Below the pieces are notes generated by a model. It searched no databases, was not told where the DNA came from, and was given only the letters and a program-made list of their open reading frames with translations. Below are positions 6,615 to 14,402 of a stretch of 22,440 nt of DNA, in pieces. The position numbers and the translations under genes were made by a program. Every line of letters starts with the position of its first letter. Position 1 is the first letter of the stretch. The stretch spans positions 1 to 22,440 of the forward strand of contig JBIOYL010000348.1 in NCBI GenBank assembly GCA_044870185.1. Direction: 5' to 3'. The DNA is from JBIOYL01 sp044870185. GTDB taxonomy: Bacteria; Actinomycetota; CALGFH01.

Positions 6615-7625
6615 TCAGACCTCCAGCTCGATCGGGACCACCCTGAGCTCGAGGAGGTCGCCGCCGCGGAAGGCCCGCACCACGATGGAGCGGCCGATCG
6701 CCTCGGTGACCATGAGGCGCTGGAGGTCCCCGGCGTCGGTGACCGGCGTGCCGTCGACGTCGATGAGCAGGTCCTCGCGGCGCAGCCCGGCCCGGGCGGC
6801 CGGGCTGCCGGGCACGACCTCGACGATCTCGACCCCGGCGGGGCGGCCCAGCGCCTGGGCGACCCGGGGCGGCAGCGGGCGGCGGCCGCCCGCGATGCCG
6901 ATGTAGGCGCGGCGGAAGCGGCCCTCCTTCATCAGCGCGCCGATGATCCGCCGGGTGGTGGCGTTGATCGGCACGGCGAGCCCGAGCCCGACGCCGGCCA
7001 CGGCGGTGTTGACGCCGACCATCCGGCCACGGCCGTCGACCAGCGCGCCGCCCGAGTTGCCCGGGTTCAGCGCCGCGTCGGTCTGGATGACGTTCTCCAC
7101 CAGTCGTGAGGCGCGGCCCGTCGAGGTCGGGAAGGACCGGCCGAGCGCGCTGACCACCCCGGCCGTGACCGAGCCGGCCAGCCCCATCGGGTTGCCGACG
7201 GCGACCACGAGCTGGCCGACCCGGAGCCGGTCGGCGTTCCCCAGGGACACCGGCTCCAGGTCGGCCCCGTCCGTGCGGATCACGGCCAGGTCGCTCAGCG
7301 CGTCCCGGCCGACGACCTCGAAGCGGAACTCGCGGCCATCGGTGAACGAGGCCCGGCCACGGTCGGACTCCTCAACCACGTGGGCCGAGGTGAGCAGGAA
7401 CCCGTCCGGCGTGATCGCCGACGCCGACCCGGACCCCTGCGCCTGCCACCCGCCGCGCAGCCGGCGGCTCACCCGCAGGCTGCCCACCGAGGGCAGCACC
7501 CGCTCGGCCACGCTGGTGACGACCTGCGAGTAGGCGTCGAGCGCCTCGTCCTCCAAGGCGTCGCCGTCACCGGGCTGCCCCGATCCGTTCATGAGCAGCG
7601 AATCCCTGAAGCGCGCCGCGCCCAT
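6615..7625 (-). CDS. HtrA/DegP-like S1C serine protease with one PDZ domain
   Basis: The 336-residue protein contains a trypsin-like domain with the full triad: His82 in TSAHVV, Asp112 in SDLAVI and Ser191 in NPGNSGG. One PDZ domain follows (about residues 243-332; YIGIAGG, then VVPGSPAARAGLRREDLLIDVDG). HtrA proteins degrade or refold misfolded proteins, usually outside the membrane. Here the ATG at 7625 is supported by GGAGGTGG at about 7636-7629, and the protein then has no signal peptide or transmembrane segment. An earlier in-frame start (7736) would add 37 residues containing only a short hydrophobic patch, AAWFITLLRG. The protein therefore looks cytosolic, or is exported by an unseen route. 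The nucleotidyltransferase gene lies downstream. Confidence 0.93.
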   Translation of the reverse strand: MGAARFRDSLLMNGSGQPGDGDALEDEALDAYSQVVTSVAERVLPSVGSLRVSRRLRGGWQAQGSGSASAITPDGFLLTSAHVVEESDRGRASFTDGREFRFEVVGRDALSDLAVIRTDGADLEPVSLGNADRLRVGQLVVAVGNPMGLAGSVTAGVVSALGRSFPTSTGRASRLVENVIQTDAALNPGNSGGALVDGRGRMVGVNTAVAGVGLGLAVPINATTRRIIGALMKEGRFRRAYIGIAGGRRPLPPRVAQALGRPAGVEIVEVVPGSPAARAGLRREDLLIDVDGTPVTDAGDLQRLMVTEAIGRSIVVRAFRGGDLLELRVVPIELEV

Positions 7626-7689
7626 CGCCACCTCCGATGCCCTCTCGCCCACACCTGGGCTGCAACCACGTAATAGTGTAATGAACCAA

Positions 7690-7763
7690 GCGGCCGGATG
7701 CTTCCCGGCTGCCCGCGGCCGGCGGCTCCGGCGCACGCGGCCGGATGCCTCCCGGATGCCCGC
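7690..7763. repeat. Direct repeat pair, 27 bp, 25 of 27 identical
   Basis: The repeats lie at 7690-7716 and 7737-7763 (period 47); each begins GCGGCCGGATGC and ends TGCCCGC. They differ at two positions. They occupy the gap between the HtrA gene and the RidA remnant. No function is apparent. Confidence 0.75.
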
Positions 7764-7803
7764 CGCCGACGGTCCCGGGCCGCGGCGCGCCCTGCGGGAT
7801 CGC

Positions 7804-8018
7804 TCAGCTCACGACCGCTTCGGCCTCGATCTCGACCCGCCAGCGCGGGTCGAGCGCCGGGCCTGGGTCTCCGGGTCCGGGTCGCAGGAGCCGTCCGGCC
7901 AGATCGGCGCCGTCCCGGCGACCAGCACCCGGTCGCCGGCCCGCAGCGCCCGGCTGAACCCGATCGTGAGCTCGTACGGGGAATCCGAGCCGATCCGGAC
8001 GCGGTCGGACGGCGCCAC
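7804..8018 (-). pseudogene. RidA (YjgF/YER057c) family gene with internal deletion and frame change
   Basis: The first part, from a GTG at 8018, reads VAPSDRVRIGSDSPYE, then IGFSRALRAGDRVLVAGTAP and DPDPETQARR; this is the N-terminal third of a RidA-family protein. It then runs on out of frame to a stop at 7809. In the next frame, from about 7860 down to TGA at 7804-7806, the sequence reads ALDPRWRVEIEAEAVVS, which is the family's usual C-terminus. The middle of the protein, about 70 residues including the helices and the substrate-site Arg region, is absent. RidA enzymes remove reactive enamines and imines; this copy cannot be functional. It starts six bases past the whiB stop. The family recognition is mine, by motif, without a database search. 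Confidence 0.78.
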
Positions 8019-8023
8019 GCCGG

Positions 8024-8353
8024 TCAGCCGGCCTGGGCGCTGGGCACGGCCGCCACGGTGGCGAGCGGGACGGGCCTGGGCTGCTGGCGCCACAGGACGT
8101 CGCGCTCCTGCTCGGTCAGGCCGCCCCACACCCCGTACAGCTCACGATGGCTGAGCGCGTAGCTGGCGCAGGGCTCGATGACGGGACAGCTCGCGCAGAC
8201 GGCCTTGGCCCTGCGCTCGCGTCGCTCCCTGGCCGCGCCCCGCTCGCCGTCGGCCGCGAAGAACAACGAGGCGTCGGCGCGCTGGCAGGCGGCCGCATGC
8301 CGCCAGGCCCAGAAGTCGGCCGAGCGTTCGGAGTGGGCGTGCTGGCCGCTCAT
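8024..8353 (-). CDS. WhiB-family iron-sulfur transcription regulator, WhiB3-like
   Basis: The 109-residue protein has the four cysteines that hold a [4Fe-4S] cluster: Cys23, Cys53, Cys56 and Cys62 (spacing 29, 2 and 5). The GVWGG turn is at residues 74-78 and is followed by LTEQERDVLWRQ. The stretch ERGAARERRERRAKAVC and the REXYGVWGG context resemble WhiB3-type proteins more than WhiB1. WhiB proteins bind sigma factor region 4 and sense O2 or NO through the cluster. The ATG at 8353 has GAGAGGA a few bases upstream; a longer frame from 8455 would add an atypical 34 residues. The target genes cannot be deduced. It is divergent from tldD, and the 215 bases between them carry both promoters; no confident box was found there. 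Confidence 0.93.
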   Translation of the reverse strand: MSGQHAHSERSADFWAWRHAAACQRADASLFFAADGERGAARERRERRAKAVCASCPVIEPCASYALSHRELYGVWGGLTEQERDVLWRQQPRPVPLATVAAVPSAQAG

Positions 8354-8568
8354 CGCGTTCCTCTCTCGTCCGCGGCTGCGCTGGCTCGCAGGAGCGGCGC
8401 CCCTCGAGCGCAAGACGGGCATGCTGGCGTATCCCCTGTGGCACCACTCAAACAAGGACCCGATCCTTCCCGGTACGACCTGGAACCGGCGTTCCTGGAG
8501 CGCGGCGTCGTCCAGCTCGGCGCGTCATAATGGCCGCTCATGCTTGCGCTGCGCCAAGGAGAAGGCCC

Positions 8569-9960
8569 TTGCTGGAAGACGCCGTCGTGCGCCACGTCCT
8601 GGAGACCGCCCTCGCCACCGGCGGCGGATGGGCGGAGATCTTCGCCGAGGACCGGCTCTCGCACAACATCCGCCTGGAGGACCGCCGCATCGAGGAGCTC
8701 GTCACCGGCCGCGACCGCGGCGCCGGCATGCGGGTGGTGCGCGGCACCTCGACCGCCTACGCCCACACCAACCGGCTCGACGCCGAGGCGCTGGGCGAGG
8801 CGGCCCGGGTCGCGGCGGCGGCGCTGCGGGAGTCGCCGGTCGCGGAGGTCCGCGACCTGCGCCGCCGGGCACCGGGGGTGGTCCACCCGGTCGCCAAGGA
8901 CCCGGCCGGCGTCGAGCGGACCACCTTGGCCGAGCTGGTACGCCGGGCCGACGACGCCGCCCGCTCCTTCGACCCGAGCGTGGCCCAGGTCACGGCCGCC
9001 TACGGCGACGTCCGCCAGCAGGTGCTCGTCGCCAACTCCGAGGGCTTCACCACCACCGAGGAGCGGGTGCGCACCCGCTTCGTCGTCCAGGTGGTCGCGA
9101 TGCGCGACGGCGCGGTCCAGACCGGCTTCCAGGGGCCCGGCCGCTCCATGGGCTTCGAGTTCTTCGACGAGTTCTCACCCGAGGAGGTCGCCACCACGGC
9201 GGCCCGCCGGGCGGTCGCCATGCTGGCCAGCAAGCCGGCGCCGGCCGGCGAGATGCCGGTGGTGGTCGCCTCCGGCAACGGCGGCGTGCTCTTCCACGAG
9301 TCGTCCGGGCACGGGATGGAGGCCGACCTGGTCGCCAAGCAGGCCTCCGTGTATGCCGGCAGGCAGGGCACCAAGATCGGGGTGGAGGACTTCAACGGCG
9401 TCGACGACGCCACCGTCACCGGCGGCTGGGGCTCGGTCGCCTTCGACGACGAGGGCACCCCGGCCCAGCGCACGGTGCTGTTCGACCACGGCGTCTGCAC
9501 CGACTACATGACCGACCTGATCCGGGCCCGGCAGCTCGGGGTGCGGGCGTCGGGCAACGGCCGGCGACAGTCCTACGCCGACGTGCCGATCCCGCGCATG
9601 ACCAACACCTACATCCTGCCCGGCGGCGACGACCCCGAGGAGATCATCCGGCAGACCCCGCGCGGGCTGTACGCGGCGTCGCTCGGCGGCGGCCAGGTCA
9701 ACCCGGTCACCGGCGAGTTCGTGTTCGGGGTGGTCGAGGGCTACCTGATCGAGCAGGGTGAGGTGACCACCCCGGTGCGGGGCGCCAACCTGGTCGGCGA
9801 CGGGCCGAGCATCATCGCCCGCCTGGACGCCCTCGGCCGCGACTTCACGGTCAAGGAGGGCACCTGTGGCAAGGAGGGGCAGGGGGTGCCGGTCGGCAAC
9901 GGCGCCCCGACGCTGCGCATCGCCCGCATGACCGTGGGCGGCACGGGAGGAGCGGCATGA
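8569..9960 (+). CDS. tldD: TldD metalloprotease subunit
   Basis: The 463-residue protein has the TldD zinc motif HESSGH at residues 243-248 in LFHESSGHGMEAD, plus a likely third ligand Cys433 in GTCGKEGQGVP. Together with TldE it forms a protease that digests unfolded peptides; in E. coli it matures microcin B17 and the CcdA antitoxin is a target. The TTG at 8569 is preferred over the ATG at 8530: AAGGAG at 8557-8562 is ideally placed and the protein then begins LEDAVVRHVLETAL as in the family. It overlaps tldE by four bases (ATGA), so the two are surely co-translated. A toxin or modified peptide gene is not seen next to it. Confidence 0.95.
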   Translation: MLEDAVVRHVLETALATGGGWAEIFAEDRLSHNIRLEDRRIEELVTGRDRGAGMRVVRGTSTAYAHTNRLDAEALGEAARVAAAALRESPVAEVRDLRRRAPGVVHPVAKDPAGVERTTLAELVRRADDAARSFDPSVAQVTAAYGDVRQQVLVANSEGFTTTEERVRTRFVVQVVAMRDGAVQTGFQGPGRSMGFEFFDEFSPEEVATTAARRAVAMLASKPAPAGEMPVVVASGNGGVLFHESSGHGMEADLVAKQASVYAGRQGTKIGVEDFNGVDDATVTGGWGSVAFDDEGTPAQRTVLFDHGVCTDYMTDLIRARQLGVRASGNGRRQSYADVPIPRMTNTYILPGGDDPEEIIRQTPRGLYAASLGGGQVNPVTGEFVFGVVEGYLIEQGEVTTPVRGANLVGDGPSIIARLDALGRDFTVKEGTCGKEGQGVPVGNGAPTLRIARMTVGGTGGAA

Positions 9961-11306
9961 CCGTCGAGCTGGAGCGCCTGTGCGAGCGGCTGGTCGACGG
10001 CGCGACCGGCGAGGAGGGCATCGAGGCCTACGCCGAGCAGACCACCGACACGTCGGTGCACGCCTTCGAGGGCGAGGTCGAGCGGCTCACCTCCGCCTCG
10101 TCCAGCGGCGTCGGCGTGCGGGTGGTGCGCGACGGCCGGCTCGGCTACGCCTACACGGCCGACCTGAGCGACGGCGGGCTGCGCGACTGCCTGGCCGACG
10201 CCCGCGCCAACCTGGAGGTGTCCAGCGAGGACCCGGGCAACGTGCTGCCCGGCCCGACCCCGGTCTCCCCGCTCGACGGCATCTTCGACGCCGCGCACGC
10301 CGACGTCACCCCCGAGCGCAAGGTCGCCCTCGCGCTCGACCTGGAGGCGCGCACCCGCGCGCTCGACCCGCGCGTGCGCACGGTCGAAAGCGCCGGCTAC
10401 GGCGACGTCGTCGGCCAGGTGGCGATCGCGTCCTCGACCGGGGTGCGCGGCGCCTACGCCGTCACCCACGCCTGGTGCTTCGCGGTCGCCGTGGCCGCCC
10501 AAGATGGCGAGCAGCAGGTCGGCTACGGGGTCGACTCGGCCCGCACGATCGGCGGGCTGGAGCCCGAGCGGGTCGCCGCGGAGGCCGCCCGCCGGGCCGT
10601 GCGCATGCTCGGCGCGACCAAGCCCCCCACCCGCACGGTGCCGGTGGTGTTCGACCAGATGGTGGCGCCCAGCCTGATCGGCGTGCTGCTCGCCGGGTTG
10701 TCGGCCGAGGAGGTGCAGAAGCACCGCAGCCTGTTCGCCGGCAAGCTCGGCGAGCGGGTGGGCGCAGCCGGGCTGGAGCTGGTCGACGACGGGCGGCTCG
10801 TGGCCGGCCCGGGCGCGGCGCCGTTCGACGGCGAGGGCGTGGCCACCGGCCGGCACGCGCTCGTCACCGACGGCGTCCTGCAGGCGTTCATGCACAACAC
10901 GGCCACCGCCGCCCGGGCCGGCGGGGGGACGCGCTCGACCGGGAACGCGAGCCGGGCGTCGTTCAAGTCGACGCCCGGGGTGGCGGCCCACAACGTGTTC
11001 TTCACCCCGGGCGGCAAGGACCAGGCGGGGCTGCTCGCCCAGGCGGGCGACGGCCTGCTCGTCCAGGACGTCTCCGGCGTGCACTCGGGCGCCAACCCGG
11101 TCACCGGCGACTTCTCGGTCGGTGTCTCCGGGCTGTGGTTTAACGGCGGCGAGCTGGCCGAGCCGGTGCGTGAGGCGACCGTGGCCGCCCACCTGCTCGA
11201 CATCCTGAACGGGATCGTGGCGGTCGGGTCGGACCTGCGCTTCACCACCGGCTCGATCGGCGGGGCCAGCCTGCTGGTCGGCCAGATGACCGTGGCCGGC
11301 GCGTAG
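9957..11306 (+). CDS. tldE: TldE/PmbA metalloprotease subunit
   Basis: At 449 residues this is a full-length TldE (PmbA) protein: an N-terminal domain with EVERLTSASSSGVGVRVV, and a C-terminal domain with NPVTGDFSVGVSGLWFNGGE and the final GSIGGASLLVGQM. As expected for TldE, it lacks the HExxxH motif of TldD and serves as the non-catalytic half that closes over the TldD active site. Start and stop overlap neighbours tightly: ATGA with tldD upstream, and a 3-base gap to the hydrolase downstream. The region 10981-11160 is especially well conserved in motif. No truncation is seen. Confidence 0.95.
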   Translation: MTVELERLCERLVDGATGEEGIEAYAEQTTDTSVHAFEGEVERLTSASSSGVGVRVVRDGRLGYAYTADLSDGGLRDCLADARANLEVSSEDPGNVLPGPTPVSPLDGIFDAAHADVTPERKVALALDLEARTRALDPRVRTVESAGYGDVVGQVAIASSTGVRGAYAVTHAWCFAVAVAAQDGEQQVGYGVDSARTIGGLEPERVAAEAARRAVRMLGATKPPTRTVPVVFDQMVAPSLIGVLLAGLSAEEVQKHRSLFAGKLGERVGAAGLELVDDGRLVAGPGAAPFDGEGVATGRHALVTDGVLQAFMHNTATAARAGGGTRSTGNASRASFKSTPGVAAHNVFFTPGGKDQAGLLAQAGDGLLVQDVSGVHSGANPVTGDFSVGVSGLWFNGGELAEPVREATVAAHLLDILNGIVAVGSDLRFTTGSIGGASLLVGQMTVAGA

Positions 11307-11309
11307 CCC

Positions 11310-12203
11310 ATGGTCCGGCTCGCGACCCGCACCTGGGGTCCTGGAGGGACCGGAGGGCTCATGCCGGCCCCCCCGGTCGCCCGGTCGGCCGGAGGGCCGC
11401 TGGCGGTGCTCGTGCACGGCATGAACTCGTCGTCGCGGACCTGGTGGCACGTCGGTCGGGCGCTCGCCGAGCGCGGCTGGCGGGCCGTCGCCGTCGACCT
11501 GCGCGGCCACGGCAGCAGCCCACGCGCTGCGGAGGGCCTGGGCCTGGCCGACCTGGCCGACGACGTCGCCGAGACGGTCACGGCACTGACCGGCCAGCCC
11601 GCCACCGCACCCGACCGGCCCGGCGACCGACCGGCGGGCGGCGGCGAGCGGCCGGCGCCGCCGATCGACCTGCTCGTCGGGCACTCGCTGGGCGCGCTCG
11701 TCGTGATGACGCTGGCCGGCGTCCGGCCACGGCTCGCCCGCCGCATCGTGCTCGAGGACCCGCCGGGGCCGAACGGGATCGACTGGGCCGCGCTCGCCGA
11801 CGAGCTGGTCACCGACGGGCGCCGGGCGCGGACCGAGCCCGGGGCGCTGCGGGCGGAGCTGGAGGCGGCCAATCCGGGCTGGCTGCCCGGCGACGCCGAA
11901 CGCAAGGTGGCCGACCTCGCCGAGCTGGACGCCGAGGCGATCGCGGCCGCGGTGCGACCGGGCATCCGCTTCGACCTCGACGGCCTGCTGGCCGCCACGC
12001 CCGGCCCGGCGCTGCTCCTGCTGGCCGACGAGCAGCTCGGCTCGGCGCTGTCCGGCCCCGACCGCCGGGCGGCCCTGGCCGCCCTGCCCGACGGCATCGC
12101 CGTCCAGGTGGTCCACGCCGGACACAGCATCCACCGGGAGGCGCTCGCGGCCTACCTGGACGTGCTCGGCCGCTGGCTGGCCATCCCGGCCGACCGGGTA
12201 TGA
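11310..12203 (+). CDS. Alpha/beta hydrolase
   Basis: The 297-residue protein has the alpha/beta hydrolase signs: an oxyanion-loop HGMNSSSRTW (residue 36 on), DLRGHGSSP, the nucleophile elbow GHSLG (Ser126 in 124-128) and the late His in VVHAGHSIHRE. An Asp after strand 7 is less clear (LLLLADEQL). A Pro/Gly-rich loop of about 20 residues (98-118) interrupts the usual spacing just before the nucleophile strand. Substrate unknown; relatives include esterases and C-C hydrolases. It begins 3 bases after tldE and lacks its own ribosome site apart from the coding sequence, so coupled translation is likely. Alternative in-frame start at 11361 (ATG). A role linked to TldDE is only suggested by the position. 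Confidence 0.85.
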   Translation: MVRLATRTWGPGGTGGLMPAPPVARSAGGPLAVLVHGMNSSSRTWWHVGRALAERGWRAVAVDLRGHGSSPRAAEGLGLADLADDVAETVTALTGQPATAPDRPGDRPAGGGERPAPPIDLLVGHSLGALVVMTLAGVRPRLARRIVLEDPPGPNGIDWAALADELVTDGRRARTEPGALRAELEAANPGWLPGDAERKVADLAELDAEAIAAAVRPGIRFDLDGLLAATPGPALLLLADEQLGSALSGPDRRAALAALPDGIAVQVVHAGHSIHREALAAYLDVLGRWLAIPADRV

Positions 12204-12210
12204 AGCGCGG

Positions 12211-12239
12211 GCGATGGCCTGGGCGTTCGTGGCCATGGC
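12211..12239. terminator. Hairpin between convergent genes
   Basis: GCGATGGCC (12211-12219) and GGCCATGGC (12231-12239) can pair with one mismatch and an 11-base loop. It lies seven bases past the hydrolase stop, in the 81-base gap before the convergent PPOX gene. No T-run follows. Confidence 0.35.
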
Positions 12240-12284
12240 GCTCGCCGCGGGTCGGCCGGGCTGGAACGTTGGGGCACGCCGGGC

Positions 12285-12698
12285 CTAGCCGCTGCGGTCC
12301 GGGCCGGCCCTGGTGAGATCGATGCGGAGCAGCACCCGGCGGTCGCGCTCCATGGCCGCCCGGTAGTCGTCCCAGTCCGGGTGCTCGCCGGCGATCCCCC
12401 GGTAGTAGGCCACCAGGCCGTCCATGGCGTCGGGCAGCGAGACGATCTCGGCCCGGCCCTCGACCTGGATCCAGCGGCCGCCGAAGAAGCCGTCCGGGAA
12501 CACGCACAGCCACGCTCGCGGGTTGCGGCGCAGGTTGTGGGTCTTCATGGCCGTCTCGCGGGTGCTCACCACGGCGTACCCGGCGTCGTCCAACCCGACC
12601 AGCACCGGTGACAGCTGCGGCGTGCCGTCCCGGCGCACGGTCGCCAGCACCGCCCGATGGTGGGCGCGCAGGAAGCTCCTCGCCTCGTCGAGATCCAC
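12285..12698 (-). CDS. PPOX-class F420-dependent oxidoreductase (split beta-barrel)
   Basis: The 137-residue protein has the split-barrel fold of the FDOR-B group: HHRAVLATVRRDGTPQLSPV near residue 13, ETAMKTHNLRRNPRAWLCVF near 48, then GRWIQVEGRAEI and HPDWDDYRAAM near the C-terminus. Members bind the deazaflavin F420 (some bind FMN or haem) and reduce small substrates; the actual substrate is unknown. The GTG at 12698 was chosen because GGAGG at 12708-12704 lies five bases ahead; the preceding racemase stops at 12713, so the two genes are 14 bases apart and probably one operon. The same frame stays open far upstream, but that part is only a shadow of the racemase. Confidence 0.88.
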   Translation of the reverse strand: MDLDEARSFLRAHHRAVLATVRRDGTPQLSPVLVGLDDAGYAVVSTRETAMKTHNLRRNPRAWLCVFPDGFFGGRWIQVEGRAEIVSLPDAMDGLVAYYRGIAGEHPDWDDYRAAMERDRRVLLRIDLTRAGPDRSG

Positions 12699-12712
12699 CG
12701 TCACCTCCGTCG

Positions 12713-13849
12713 TCAGGGGCCTGCCGCCCGCAGCGCGCCCGCCGCGCGCAGGCGAGCGCTCGCCGAGGCCGGCAGGCCCCAGGCGGCCAGCGGCTCGGCC
12801 GGGTCCGAGGGCCGGCGCGGCGGGCTCGGCGCCGCGCAGGGCGTGCGGCTGAACCGCGGCGCCGGGGCCGGCTGGACGACCCCGGCGACCTCCACGAACG
12901 TGCCCCGGGCCCGGTTGTGCGGGTGGGCGGCCGCCTCGTCCAGCGACAGCACCGGGGCGACGCAGGCGTCGCGGCCGTCGAACAGCGCGCACCACTCGTC
13001 GCGGGTGCGGGTCCGGAAGGCGGCGGCCAGGCGCCGCCTGGCGGCCGGCCAGCGTGCCCGGTCCATCTGGGCGGCGAGCGCCGGGTCGTCGGCGAGCCCG
13101 AGACCGGCGAGCAGCTCCGCGTAGAAGGCGGGCTCCAGCGCCCCCACGGCCACGTAGCGGCCGTCGGCCGTCTCGTAGGTGGCGTAGAACGGGGCGCCGC
13201 CGTCCAGCAGGTTGGCCTCCCGCTGCCGGCGCCACAGCCCGGCCGCGGCCAGCCCGTGGAACAGGGTCATGAGCAGCGCCGTCCCGTCCACCATGGCCGC
13301 GTCGACCACCTGGCCGCGGCCCGACCGCCGCGCCTCCAGCAGGGCGGCGACCACGCCGAGCGCGAGCAGCAGGCCACCGCCGGCGTAGTCGCCGACCAGG
13401 TTGAGCGGCGGCGCGGGCGGCTGCCCGGCCCGGCCGAGCAGGGCCAGGCAGCCGGCCAGCGCGATGTAGTCGATGTCGTGGCCGGCCGCGTGCGCGAGCG
13501 GGCCGTCCCGGCCCCAGCCGGTCACCCGCCCGTAGACGAGCCGCGGGTTGCGGGCGAGCGCGGCGTCCGGCCCGACGCCCAGGCGCTCGGTGACGCCCGG
13601 GCGGAATCCCTCCAGCAGCGCGTCGGCCCGGTCGGCGAGGTCGAGCACGGCGGCGACGCCGTCGGGGTGGGTAAGGTCGATCGCCACCGCCGGGCGGCCG
13701 CGCAGCAGCAGCTCGTCCACTGGCGCCCCGCCGCCGGGCCGCTCGACGCGGAGCACGTCGGCGCCCAGGTCGGCCAGGACCATGGCGCAGAACGGGCCCG
13801 GGCCGATCCCGGCCAGCTCGAGCACCCGGATCCCGGCCAGCGGGCCCAT
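12713..13849 (-). CDS. Alpha-methylacyl-CoA racemase (CoA-transferase family III fold)
   Basis: The protein has 378 residues and the CaiB/BaiF fold: N-terminal GIRVLELAGIGPGPFCAMVLADLGADVLRVE; the motifs GHDIDYIALAG, LNLVGDYAGGG and VGALEPAFYAEL. Three residues match the catalytic set of M. tuberculosis MCR (His126, Asp156, Glu241): here His124, Asp154 and Glu239, all shifted by two. The enzyme should therefore interconvert R and S 2-methylacyl-CoA in branched fatty acid or sterol side-chain oxidation, not transfer CoA. It ends with a Pro-rich stretch with PRFSRTP, common in the family. The ATG at 13849 has GGAGG upstream (about 13859-13855); a longer frame from 13954 starts with an atypical tail. 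It is divergent from the small membrane gene. Confidence 0.93.
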   Translation of the reverse strand: MGPLAGIRVLELAGIGPGPFCAMVLADLGADVLRVERPGGGAPVDELLLRGRPAVAIDLTHPDGVAAVLDLADRADALLEGFRPGVTERLGVGPDAALARNPRLVYGRVTGWGRDGPLAHAAGHDIDYIALAGCLALLGRAGQPPAPPLNLVGDYAGGGLLLALGVVAALLEARRSGRGQVVDAAMVDGTALLMTLFHGLAAAGLWRRQREANLLDGGAPFYATYETADGRYVAVGALEPAFYAELLAGLGLADDPALAAQMDRARWPAARRRLAAAFRTRTRDEWCALFDGRDACVAPVLSLDEAAAHPHNRARGTFVEVAGVVQPAPAPRFSRTPCAAPSPPRRPSDPAEPLAAWGLPASASARLRAAGALRAAGP

Positions 13850-13974
13850 CGCCGCCTCCTTCCCGCTCCACGTCCTCTCCGCGGTCCCGTCCGCGTCGGC
13901 GCAGCCTATGCTGGAGCGGGCGGTTTGTCGCGCCGCCACCGACCTACACCTCACCGACGGCAGGGAGCGACACC

Positions 13975-14163
13975 GTGAAGCTGCTCATCGAGATCCTCAT
14001 CGCGATCTTCCTGCACCCGCTGGCGGTCGTCCTGGTTGTCATCAACCTGTTGCAGCGCCAGGACATCGGCGGGGGCAGGAAGCTCCTGTGGGGCCTGGTC
14101 AGCCTACTTTGGGGGATCGGCCCGATCCTGTACGTCCTGCTCGGCGACGGCGAGTTCTGGTAG
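13975..14163 (+). CDS. Small two-helix membrane protein (PLDc_N-like)
   Basis: The 62-residue protein has two hydrophobic segments (about residues 2-24 and 36-56) joined by a short basic loop (QRQDIGGGRK). The second helix, LLWGLVSLLWGIGPILYVLLG, ends the protein with GDGEFW; its pattern resembles the N-terminal two-helix domain of phospholipase D/cardiolipin synthases, which also occurs alone in many actinobacteria. No function is assigned to stand-alone copies. The GTG at 13975 has AGGGAG at 13962-13967, seven bases ahead. It is divergent from the racemase gene by 125 bases. Confidence 0.85.
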   Translation: MKLLIEILIAIFLHPLAVVLVVINLLQRQDIGGGRKLLWGLVSLLWGIGPILYVLLGDGEFW

Positions 14164-14200
14164 CGGGCCGCCCGGCCGTGCCCTTGCCCGCCTGCCCCAC

Positions 14201-14365
14201 CGCCCGGCTGTGGTCCTGTTCGACCTCGACGGCGCGTTGCTCGACTCCGGCCCGTCGAGCGGCGTCGCGCTCACGCAGCTTTCACCGACTCCCGAGCCGA
14301 CCTGGCCGCCGATCCCGACCTGGTCGACCGATGCCTCGCCGCCTACCGGGCGACCCAACCATTGA
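14201..14365 (+). pseudogene. Remnant of a HAD-family hydrolase gene
   Basis: In one frame the sequence reads AVVLFDLDGALLDSGPSSG (14207-14263), the first motif of haloacid-dehalogenase-type phosphatases including the catalytic DxD (here DLD). That frame soon becomes low-complexity. A second frame then reads DLAADPDLVDRCLAAYRATQ (about 14299-14358), which looks like cap-domain sequence. The rest of the roughly 200-residue family is missing, and no start codon or ribosome site is clear. It is best read as a decayed, frameshifted 5' fragment. The second segment is less certain. Confidence 0.5.
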
Positions 14366-14402
14366 CCTCGGTACGACCAAGCTTCAACCGTGGTGACGGT
14401 CG

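Noticed and set aside
8569..12203. TldD-TldE next to a hydrolase as a possible modified-peptide (microcin-like) cluster
   Set aside because: TldDE is widespread as a housekeeping protease and there is no precursor peptide, cyclase or transporter nearby.
9741..12236. An open frame of about 830 codons on the minus strand across the tldD-tldE-hydrolase region
   Set aside because: It lies opposite three genes with clear family motifs, and its residues are repetitive Gly/Arg/Ala/Val without any recognisable domain; long antisense frames are expected at this GC content.
12285..13871. A single minus-strand frame that joins the PPOX protein to 390 upstream residues
   Set aside because: The upstream part is the racemase gene read in a wrong frame; the PPOX gene has its own GTG with GGAGG five bases ahead.
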